A DNA stretch of 64,000 bases from Kitagawia praeruptora. Its lineage: Eukaryota > Streptophyta > Magnoliopsida > Apiales > Apiaceae. Shown piece by piece: positions 46,760 to 56,582 of the stretch (position 1 is the stretch's first letter; each line of letters starts with the position of its first letter). The stretch lies in contig CM075345.1 of NCBI GenBank assembly GCA_037693485.1, forward strand, positions 76,753,001 to 76,817,000, read 5' to 3'. The translations under genes were made by a program, and so were the position numbers. The notes below the pieces were generated by a model that was given only the letters and a program-made list of their open reading frames with translations, was not told the DNA's origin and made no database searches.

Positions 46760-47251
46760 TGTTATGCCATAATTTTAGCATGTCTAATAATCTCCCAAAT
46801 TCCTAATATTGATTAATTATCAATTTAGATTAATAATTATTACTTAACCACTAATTTTATCCTCTCTCTGAAATGAGGAAATAATCAATCTCAATCAATC
46901 AATAACGGAAAATATCTCCAAACGATATTCTTCAAATCAGGAAGATATCACAACGATAAGATTAAATCAGATAAAATCAGTAATCACCCAGATTAACGAA
47001 GTTTATCCCTAAAGTCTCTAAGGGATAGACACAAATCAATTTCACAGAACTACGTGGGCTTGATCCTATATAAACATAGGTACGTAGGCATCTTGGCATA
47101 TGGCGAACGATACACGAGACAAATCGAGAAACCTGCCAAGTCCAATCCCTCTTTTTTCATAAACCCTAATCCCCTAAAACAGTCACATTCATACAAATTG
47201 CTCTATGATTTCAGCACACCTCCGATTTCGTGTTACGAAATTCCTCCAACA
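46760..47251 (+). repeat. 3' LTR of the non-autonomous element
   Basis: It begins TGTTATGCC after GGGGGCTAGT and ends CCAACA. GDSL 3' flank sequence follows at once. Confidence 0.85.
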
Positions 47252-47276
47252 ATAGAACGCATAAGGAAAACATCAA

Positions 47277-49006
47277 TTAGAAGAAGCTGTGGATGTAGGT
47301 CTGGAGAATGTGATCGATAAGGGTCCTATATCCTTTTTCTGTGGGGTGAAAACTATCCCAAAATAAATATTTAGAGTCATCTAAGCATGTTTGGCTTAGC
47401 TGGTTACATAACAATGCTACCTCTAATTTTCCAGTGCCGCAACATCCTTTGTCCACAACTTCAATTCCTGTAAATACAACATCCAAAAAGTCTCCGCTGT
47501 AAGATAATAATATTTACCTAGATATATTCAGAGTTGGAGAATTGATAAAAAGTTTCGTGTCTACCGTAAAGTTGAGGATTTTGGATTATGTCAAGAAGAG
47601 GATTGTATATATCAATGTAGACCACCTTAGACTCTGGGAGTGAATTATTTAGACTATCTAGCTCGAAAGATAACTTTGTGTTAAACAACTATGTAGCTTG
47701 GTTTTGATGCCCAACGCATAATCTCAGCAATCCGCCATTGTGAGTTCTCATAAATGGTACACATCCTACTGGTGGTAGACCAAATACAGCAATTTTTCGT
47801 GCTCCAAGTTTGTATATTTCCTTCAAAATGGTTAAGCACAAGATTAGCATCAGATAATAGTGCTTGTTCAATTGAAAAAAAAAAAAAACTTTAAGTCTAT
47901 GGATATAAACCTGTATGAAATCGGTTGCTGACGCAGCCAATAGACTACAATAAGATGAAACACCATATTGAGATTTTCTAACGCTAGTAGTATAATAGGA
48001 ATGACAGAAGTCGACTGAGCCGGCTACTACCAGAAATAGGCTTTTATCTATTATGTTGTTTGCTCTATCTTCACCAATTGCTCCATTAAGCTTTCTTGTG
48101 TTATCTCTGAACATATCTAGTTGATCCGAGAGTGATAACGCTGACTTATTTAGGAATACTTGTGTTTTAGTATTATATATCCAGATGCAGTGATAGAGTA
48201 GATAAAAAATACATATGGAGAGAATGAAACATTGGAAAGTTTGTACCCGTAGTTTAGATGTTAACGGACCGTATCCAGAGGCTCCTGAGGCAAAGCTTAC
48301 TCCTGTAATCCTGTTACGAGGTCTACGTTTTGTAAATCTGGGTTCAGGTAAGCTGGTACAAATTCTTTGATTCCAAGTTCTCCAGCTGAAAAAAGAGAGA
48401 ATACAGTCATAAAATTGTTCAACAGTCGAATTCTTGATATCTAATCCTTTGCCTGGTTATATACTTGTATGTATAGTCATTTGGATTTGTTTGTTACACT
48501 ACTTTTCCAATATAATTTATGCTCTATGATATTTGTTGGTGCTGTACAAACATTTAACATACCAATGAAAACAGGGGAAAGGAAGAATTATGTGGCCAGG
48601 AATGGGAAATAGAAGGCATTAATCAAGAAGCATGCATGCTAAATAGAGGGGTGGCACTACAGTAATATACTAAAACATATACAAATGCTAGAAGTTGGTA
48701 AATTTATTGGTTGGAAATACATAACTAGAATGTAAGTTCGTGAATATATTGGTTGGGAAATAAGTACATGCCTAGAATGTCAAGTAGTGTCTTTGCATTG
48801 CTAAACCTGCCGGTCGGCAAACCACCCATGAAATGCTTTCCATAAGGAAGAAAGTTGCACTTGATCTGTGTGCTAAGATGGTTATTGTTCCCCTGATCTA
48901 CTATTAAGTCTCCAAATCCAACGACTGCTGGAAATAACAAAGTCTTGTTCTCTGGTCCTGGCTGAATAACTGCTTTGGTACGTGCAACCAAGCAGAAGAA
49001 AAACAT
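47277..49006 (-). pseudogene. GDSL esterase/lipase (EXL-like), disrupted
   Basis: Five minus-strand exons: 49006-48772, 48385-48246, about 48143-47911, 47820-47566 and 47467-47277. Family blocks are clear: block I (FPAVVGFGDLIVDQGNNN), NFLPYGKHFMGGLPTGRFSN, LFLVVAGSVDF, YKLGARKIAVFGLPPVGCVP, and block V (YLFWDSFHPTEKGYRTL) with its Asp and His. It is broken in several ways. The nucleophile Ser of GDS is Leu (TTA). An 8-bp duplication (ATTACAGG) in exon 2 shifts the frame. A TAG in exon 4 (QNQAT then stop) ends it. Intron 1 has a GC donor (CTAG/GCATGT). The signal peptide is short. Such enzymes are normally secreted ester hydrolases. A retroelement sits 25 bp after the stop. Confidence 0.9.
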
Positions 49007-51524
49007 GTAGGAGACTTATCAACCTACATGCAGCTGAAAACGAAGGGGCGTGGAGTCCATGTGAGTGCCAAATTCAGGTAGATGAGAACCTAGCCAACAT
49101 TTAGCAGTGTTAAGCCAGGGGTCATGCATATATTTATATACATACTTAAGTATGAGTAGCTCACCAATGATTTCGTATCCTGTCTCGATAAAAATTTGAC
49201 TCGAGTTATAATGGAGTGGAACTTGACCTTAGTTTCTAGTTCTATTCATGAACGAGTTGAGCTTGCACACATAAAAGTGTGACTTGAAAATGTTCGATTA
49301 GTAGGTCGACGAGCAAGTCCATTAATCGACTCAATTAATAGCTCTATTCATATTCTTGTCGTCTCTGAGTGTCAACGTCATGATCTCACCTTTACAATGA
49401 CACACTAAACCAATCTAGTTCAATTTAGTTACTCGTACGATGTTTAGTAAGTAATTTATAGAGTAAAATTTTGTTAAATTAATACTTGATATCACGATAA
49501 ATTAAAATTTTAAATGTAGATTTGTTTGTTCCAACATAATAGTAACAATATAAAGTTAACCTTAATTAATTAATGATCTCAATAAATTAATAATATTTAC
49601 CGGTTCCAATGATATTAATTTATTGAGATTTTACTATGAAACAATTATGTACCGTGATATAAATCTTACTCCCTCCGGTTCCAAGAAGATAATTGCAGAT
49701 TTTTATGTTGTTTTAGCTTTCATAGTGGTAGATTTTGCACGATATGACCATTTATTCGATTGGTGGACATTTCACATGTTCAAGTTTCAGTAATGCTATT
49801 CATACAACATTCTGCACATTCTTTGTCAATGAAGAATCTCTACCTTTTCAATGCTATTACCTTTGGAACAAAGTTTACATTTTCTTATCAATACGATTTC
49901 ATTATTGTGCCATAGATATTAGTGTCAAATTCAAGAAAATTTGTATAAAGTTAAAAATCATCTCTTGTACTTGGATACTAAGCTAAGCTCTTGCATTTGA
50001 TTAAAACACTTGATATGCTTTATTTGCCTTAATTTGATATGTTTATGATTTTTTGAATTATAAATCGATTTACATTTTTGTCACTTGTTAACAAGTTGAG
50101 TGTTATCAATTAGGATAATTTTTATTAAATATATAACTTTCCGAATGATTTGGGTTTTTAGGTATCTTAACACTCAATGAGCTTTTACTTTCATCTGCAT
50201 TACCTTTGTAATATTTATTTCTCTCATGCTATTATAGTCTTGTATTATCACAAGCTACCATGGTTGTTTGTACTAGGAATGTCAAAATAAATTTAACTAT
50301 TTCGATAACATGAAACAACACTAGTACTATTGGATTAGTTACATCCATAGATGACTAAACAACTCATGTGCCTTAACTTTGTTTACACACTTGCTCAAGA
50401 TAAACAATGCAGACTATGTTCTTCAAATACAACCAACATCATGAAAAACATTATCGCAAAAATTAGATTGAACATCCAACTAATTAGTTATAATACTTCT
50501 AGAAACTTAAAATTCAAAATAGCTAGAAATCGATGGAAATTAACTTAAACAAATTACAAGCTTAATATGAAATTCTTAATAGTTGTAAGAACGAAAATTC
50601 TAAAACAACCTAAGAAAATCATATATCCAAATAATAAAACTTTTTCACATGTCAACTTGTTCTCCATAACACAAGAACAAAAACCACACAGACCAAAATG
50701 CACAATATTTGTAGTTCTTGACATGATGGCTCTCATAAGCTTATTCACCGGAATAGGGTTGACCGTAGTCCCTTCCTCACTCTGGCCACCTGGCAAAAAT
50801 ACTACTGCAAGAACAGCTTGAGGTATATAGTGTGATGAAGAGTACAAACATTATATTTGACAATCTCATGTGCAACCTTTTCAAGTCAGGCCGTAAAGTA
50901 ACCATGTTACACTTCAAGAAGGTTTCTTCAAGAGTAAATCCAATGATCATAACTTATTAGTACGAATAATATAATACCTATAAAGAATGTAAATATGAGT
51001 GAAACATATATATAAAATAACGTAATATTTTATTAGTTATAAATGTCCTATATTCAATCATTTTTTACATCATGTATATTAAATTATTAGATTATAATCG
51101 AAAATAATAAAAAGACAAATAATGAACATTTTTGTATCTCCATAAATAGGTAGTCTCCATAAATAGGTAGCTTGTAGAATGAGTAATTATCACTGTAATG
51201 ATACATGATGCATACACTTAGTTCTATCCTGATTCTTTTCAGGTACACATCAATTCTACAAAAAAATGAACAATTTTATGAGTCATTTGAAAATGGAACC
51301 AACTACATTTTTTAGATTAAAGTGAGTCAAAGTGGGTGGTTAAATACAATAGAAAGAGAGTTTAAGAATGCAGGAAAATGTTATTATCAAGATTTAAGAA
51401 TGAAGATATAAAAGACATAGATCCTGGGAAAAAATCTGCCAAGACACTTAAAGACACCAAATTTTTGTCAACCAACATCAAAATGATAATTGATTCCAGT
51501 GTAAAATATAAGATTTAATACAAA
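49007..51524. other. AT-rich intergenic DNA upstream of the GDSL pseudogene
   Basis: No gene is recognised. A Stowaway-like word (CTCCCTCCGGTTCCAAGAAG) occurs at 49672, but no partner end was found. Small frames at 49735-49986 and 50554-50847 (minus) have no recognisable domain; the latter has a hydrophobic C-terminal part and may be chance. Confidence 0.4.
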
Positions 51525-52113
51525 ATTCTATTATAGAACCTTAAATGTACTTAAACCTCAAAGAACTACAAAGTACAAGTTAGATATACAAGTACACTCA
51601 TAAAACTTATATACGCTTCTACAATATAACACAAAATAAACATAGAATAAAATCAAATCCAGTATGCTTCTACCATAGAATGCAAAATACATACACGAAA
51701 TTGATGAAATCAGATTTTCCTATTGTAGAACCATTACATTACACAAAATTTCTAAATTATGATTCTATTATAGAACACACACAAAAAATAAAAAACAACA
51801 CTAGAATTAGGTCCAATACGATTTCACTATAGAATACAAACAAATATTTACACAAAATACACGAAATCAGATTTATTCTACTATAGAACCATCACACTAC
51901 AGAAATTTTTTATAAAATGCTAAAAGATACGACTTATGATTATATTATAGAACCATTACCTGCACAATAGATCTAATTTTTTAATTAATTATGCTTCTAC
52001 TACAGAACATAAATATACAAAAAATTGTAAACAACAGGAGAAATAGTGCTTCCGTTATAGAACACAAAAAACATATACGAAATACACGAAATCAAGTTTA
52101 TTCTACTACAGAA
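51525..52113. repeat. Degenerate array of about eleven quasi-palindromic words
   Basis: The word TTCTAYTATAGAAC, itself a near palindrome (TTCTA/TAGAA), recurs with variation about every 50-60 bp. Copies lie near 51526, 51616, 51668, 51719, 51763, 51824, 51874, 51940, 51990, 52050 and 52100, often followed by CCATTACAYTAC or ACAAAA. It is non-coding. Confidence 0.7.
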
Positions 52114-53139
52114 CCAAAATTCTATACTACAAAAAATCACAAATAATATGTAAAATCAAAATTATACACTACTAATTCGAGGAGAAATTCCGAAATATAT
52201 GTTTTCAGTTGTGATCAACCTAAAAATTGAAATATGATACAAAATCGTAATACATAGCTCAAAATCTAGCTAAATCACTAAAACATTGCTCAAAATCGTA
52301 CTAAAATTAACCAAAACTTATGGAATCAGTAGCTTACTGTGTTTTAGACAGAGATCGAGCGATTTAACGGTGATTTTTCACTGAAATTGATAAAAAAATC
52401 TTGAATTTGAAGATGTAATCGACGATCGGTACTAATTAACTTTGCAAGTGCTCTCAGTGGAGGTCGAAGTTGTATGTATAGTTGTGCATATAGGTCAAAA
52501 TAGGCGTGTATAATCTTGTGCTAAGAAGTGACTTAATAAAAATATCCTCAAGGTTAGTTTAATTTACAATTATACCACCGTATATTTGAATGAATCCTGA
52601 ACATTAAATAAAATGAATGGTTATGATTTGAGTTCTCTATTAGACTCTACTAGCTTTGCAGGGCATGCTCTAGATTACAAATATTTATGAATTATTCGTG
52701 ATCATGCAGTATTGGATTGTTGATATCTTCGACTGTTCATATCTTCGCAGCAATTGTTGTGAGTAAATAGAAATTATGCAATACCCGATCGTGACATGCA
52801 AATGATAATTCTGGTTAAATTAAATCTGTTTATATTTTACGCTATGTTTTGTTTTGTTAAAGCAAACATGAACGATATGTAATAAATTGGTCAATGTTAA
52901 GATCAAAACCGTACTTCGAAATATAAATGTATAGAGTTAACATGGATGGATACAGAGATACATACAAGTATTAATTACATAATAATAAATGCATATTAGT
53001 TCATATCAGTTGTTATTATGTAATAAATATGTTAGTGTTCCAATACCCAAATATCCCCCGGAAATATAACTTAGATATAATAGATATAATTAGTAGGGGT
53101 AAATATAACTTTTTATATGAATAAATTTGCTCATGGAAA
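52114..53139. other. Intergenic DNA
   Basis: AT-rich, with no gene or element recognised. A C-run (CCCCCCCC) occurs at about 53142 in GGAAACCCCCCCCATTTGC, which resembles the TTTGCTCAGGGAAACCCCTT word of the 79-bp repeat at 55343. Confidence 0.35.
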
Positions 53140-55117
53140 CCCCCCCCATTTGCTCTATTATATATATGTGTGTGTGTTTATTATATTGTTTTGTGCGTTT
53201 ACGTATTAAAGATGTGATTGATGAGTTTTACGATAGTTAATGTTAATACAAGTTTGTATTATATATACTTATATACGCATGAAGGTTCTTTTTTGTATTG
53301 TGATATTTTTTTATAATATTTATTTCGTAAATAATTACAGTAGATCTAAAATGATTAATAAGATATGGTATATGATAGTGAATATTATAGTACATTATTA
53401 CATATCCACAAAAATTTATATATGTATGTATTTATGTTTGTACATGTGTATGTATGTATAAATATGCATATTAATTATACAATAATTAATAGATTACAAA
53501 TAATGAAATATTAATAGATTATACAACATAAATGTATGTATGTATGTATGTCTGCTATATAGTATGTATATATGTATATAATATTAAATTATATCATTAT
53601 ATATCTACAAAAATTTATATATGTATGTATTTATGTTTGTAAATGTGTATGTATGTATAAATATGCATAATAATTATACAACAATTAATAGATTACAAAT
53701 AATGAAATATTAATAGATTGTACAACATAAATGTATGTATATATTGTATGTATGCATATAATTAATAATTATGTATGTATGTACGTATGCATGTATAATT
53801 AATAATTATACATTAATATATAATTATCTACAAATATACATTATAATTAATAATTATACATTATCTGAGGTAAGTCAACTGAGATTTATCTACAAATTAA
53901 TATATATAAACAAAAATATGTAGTATGTATGTATGTATGTATATAATATTATAGTATATTATTATATATCCACAGAAATTTAGATAGTATGTATTTATGT
54001 TTGTACATGTTTATGTATGTAAAAAATATGCATATTAATTATACAACAATTAATAGATTACAAATAATGAAATATTAATAGATTATACAACATAAATATA
54101 TGTATGTATGTATATATGTATGTATCTATGTATGTATGTATGTTTGTATGTATGTATGTATGTATGTATGTATGTATGTTATATACTATGTATGCATGTA
54201 TGTATATATGTGTTGAAGCCAATTTTCGTCAAGGACTAAGCTTCAAGATTAGATTTATAATCGGGTATTCGGATAGAGATAACAAGAATAAAGATGTAAA
54301 TACAATTAGGGGTTTTGAGATATTTGGGACTGCTCTTGAGAGTTTGTAATCGGGTGTGTGATTTACTGATCCCTTCTCAAGGTGCCTACGTATCCTTTTA
54401 TAAGGAATCAAGCCCACGTAGTTCTTTTCCGTATTGCTTATGGTTTAGGCCCATCCTCCTATTCTTTAGGAGCAAGTTACCTATTCATGGTAAGATCCTC
54501 GTATATTCGATCCATAATAATATTAGGTTTCTTGTAGTCGAAGGTTGATGATGTCATTTAGTATCTTGTAGATGAAGACTGATAACGTCAATGTTGTAAC
54601 CGTCTCAAATAACTTGATGGATCGGTTTTCAATACGTCCAATGGGTCATCAGTCGTTGGGCCTAAGAGTCGGTCCCTTGGTTAGAAGATCCAATGGGTCA
54701 TTAGTCATTGGGCTCAAGAGACGGTCTCTTGGTTAGAAGGTCCAATGACTTTCTCCAAAACGAATCCATCATGAATTTAGTGTAAAGTATGCTTCTAGTA
54801 TCAACAATATGTATATAATATTATAGTATATTATTATATATCCATAGAAATTTATATGTGTATGTATTTATGTTTGTACATGTGTATGTATGTATGCATA
54901 TTAATTGTACATCAATTAATAGAGTACAAATAATGAAATATTAATAGATTTTATAACATAAATGTATGTATGTACGTATGCATGTATAATTAATAATTAT
55001 GTAAGTGTGTATGGATGTATGTATGTATGTATATATGTATGTATGTATGTAAGTATGTATGTATTTGTGTATGTACGTATGCATGTATAATTATTTATGC
55101 ATGTATGTATGTATGTA

Positions 55118-55148
<31 letters not shown>

Positions 55149-55190
55149 ATATGTGTATGTATGTATGTATATGTGTATGTATAATTATTG
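53140..55190. repeat. ATGT microsatellite field with four copies of a 155-bp unit
   Basis: A unit running from ATATCCACAAAAATTTATAT through GTATTTATGTTTGTACATGT and AATAATGAAATATTAATAG to ACAACATAAATGTATG occurs near 53399, 53600, 53960 and 54835. The units are separated by (ATGT)n or (GTAT)n runs of varying length. A solo LTR (54211-54806) splits the field. Open frames of Met-Tyr-Val-Cys type here are microsatellite translations, not genes. Confidence 0.9.
54211..54806 (+). repeat. Solo LTR inserted in the microsatellite
   Basis: It runs from TGTTGAAGCC to AGTATCAACA, with perfect 5-bp flanks ATATG (54206-54210 and 54807-54811). It contains GTGCCTACGTATCCTTTTAT and TCAAGCCCACGTAGTTC, which resemble the LTRs at 5637 and 44630. 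A tandem repeat of about 52 bp (CCAATGGGTCAT...GGTTAGAAG) occupies 54640-54750. Confidence 0.9.
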
Positions 55191-55249
55191 GGATTACACA
55201 TTATATAAATATTTATGTATGTTGCTAATGATTTTTAATATTAACTCAA

Positions 55250-55340
55250 ATGCTCACATAGCTCAACTGGTTATGGTGTTGCATTTAGTTATGCAAGGCC
55301 ACAGGTTCAAACCCTTTGAATAGCAATATTTTTACAAATA
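55250..55340 (+). repeat. tRNA-derived SINE-like head
   Basis: A box-like TAGCTCAACTGG and B box GGTTCAAACCC are about 40 bp apart, as in tRNA-derived plant SINEs. The sequence does not fold as a proper tRNA and is followed by AT-rich DNA and the 79-bp repeat. Confidence 0.5.
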
Positions 55341-55342
55341 TT

Positions 55343-55500
55343 TAGAGTTAGGTTTGGAGTGAGGTTCGGAGGGACAGAGCCTATGAATTAATTTGCTCAG
55401 GGAAACCCCTTGTTGGTGTATTAGAGTTAGGTTTGGAGTGAGGTTCGGATGGACCGAGCCTATGAATTAATTTGCTCAGGGAAACCCCTTGTTGGTGTAT
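55343..55500 (+). repeat. 79-bp tandem duplication
   Basis: The unit TAGAGTTAGGTTTGGAGTGA...AACCCCTTGTTGGTGTAT occurs twice exactly head to tail (55343-55421 and 55422-55500), with only about two mismatches (GGAGGGACAG against GGATGGACCG). Confidence 0.9.
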
Positions 55501-55849
55501 TAGATAGATAATAGAATAATAGATTTAAGGGGTTCTCTCTCGAATGGGACTCTTGTTTATAATATAACATCAATGTTAAATGGATGAAAGTGGTAAAAAT
55601 CCTATTATATTGGATTTATTCTTCCAATTGGCTCCATTATCACTCATGCGGATGCATTTATTTGATCATGATTTCAGTTCCGGAGTATCATCAATATCAT
55701 TGTCATTGTTAACAGAATTAGACACTTGTTTCAAAAAAATAAAAAGGCAATTATTAGGAGTTCAAAAGGTGATGGTATATATACATATTTCACAAATAAA
55801 TATTTTGATTGAAAGTTGAAAAATCACTACAACTGAATGAATATTGTTG
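55501..55849. other. Intergenic DNA
   Basis: AT-rich. The 79-codon plus-strand frame at 55580-55819 has no recognisable domain. Confidence 0.35.
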
Positions 55850-56173
55850 GAGTTGATTCCAAATTTTTGTGTGTGTAAACCCTTCAAAGGTTTGAACTCC
55901 CTCAACAACATCTGAAGCAAAGTAGATAGTATTGTCAAGTACCAAGTTTTTCTCATTCAAAGATATAGTGAATACCTTTTTTTTCTGTAATTGCTTTGAC
56001 TTTGACCAAGTTTTGCAGCGAGGAGGTCATATGATAAGATGTTCCAGAGTTTGTAATCAATTCTGCACTTCCTAGTGTCTTCTTTTCACCACTGCAAGCC
56101 ATTCCTAAGAACCCATAGTCTATCTCTTCGTCCGTCTTAGAACCTCTTTGAGTTGGTGCTTCCTTGAGATCAA
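55850..56173 (-). pseudogene. Copia protease-region remnant
   Basis: On the minus strand an open stretch reads DEEIDYGFLGMACSGEKKTL, then LITNSGTSYHMTSSLQNLVK. This resembles the gag-protease junction of plant copia elements, where DSGAS..HMT is usual; here Asp is Asn. It degenerates with stops after about 55975 and is cut at the hAT-like end at 56175. Confidence 0.5.
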
Positions 56174-56174
56174 T

Positions 56175-56340
56175 TTAGGGATGGCAATCGGGTCGGATCT
56201 TGTCGAATTTGGCAAAATCCAAATCCAAACTCGATTTTTTGTATCAAACCCGAACCCGAAAAATACCTGAAAACTAAAACCGAATCCGATTCAATGGATT
56301 TCGAATTTAACCGAAACCCGAAATTTAAATCCAATTTTAT
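56175..56340. mobile_element. hAT-like terminal fragment
   Basis: It begins TAGGGATGGCAATCGGGTCGG and continues with repeated AACCCGAA/CCGAAACC words, the common look of plant hAT ends. No matching opposite end was found, so it is truncated or decayed. Confidence 0.4.
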
Positions 56341-56582
56341 ATAATACACACTTTAATATTTTATACATTATAAAGACTATTATATATATGATATAAATAA
56401 ATTATATTATGTGCATTAGTTTTAATATTTTTATATATATAATTTTGTTATAAAATTTTACTTATAACAAATTTTAAAATTCATTTAAATCGTTAGAATA
56501 GCCAAATAGATTTGATATGAAATGCATCTTTAGAGTCTAAAATAGTTTTAATGTTTCAGTTATATATATATATATATAATAG

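Larger units (their letters stand above)
44630..47251 (+). mobile_element. Non-autonomous LTR retrotransposon (LARD/TRIM-like)
   Basis: Two LTRs (44630-45125, 496 bp; 46760-47251, 492 bp) run from TGTTATGCCATAATTTTAGC to CTCCAACA. A PBS-like TTTGGCGCTAGAAGGAGG (45129-45146) follows the first, and a purine tract (GAACTGGGGGCTAG) precedes the second. The 1.6-kb interior has no gag or pol; the frame at 45369-45734 is Lys-rich without a domain. The LTR carries the ACTACGTGGGCTTGATCCTA block also seen in the solo LTR at 54211. No matching target duplication is evident. It lies 25 bp beyond the stop of the GDSL pseudogene. Confidence 0.85.

Noticed and set aside
49672..49700. A complete Stowaway MITE starting CTCCCTCCGGTTCC
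   Set aside because: No matching inverted end was found within a plausible distance.
50554..50847. 97-codon minus-strand frame with a hydrophobic C-terminus
   Set aside because: No family recognised and no exon context; left as uncertain intergenic sequence.
54104..54349. Open frame rich in Met, Tyr, Val and Cys (also at 55015-55323)
   Set aside because: Translation of the ATGT microsatellite, with no independent coding support.
55250..55325. A tRNA gene
   Set aside because: A and B boxes are present, but the acceptor and other stems do not form; a SINE-like relic is more likely.
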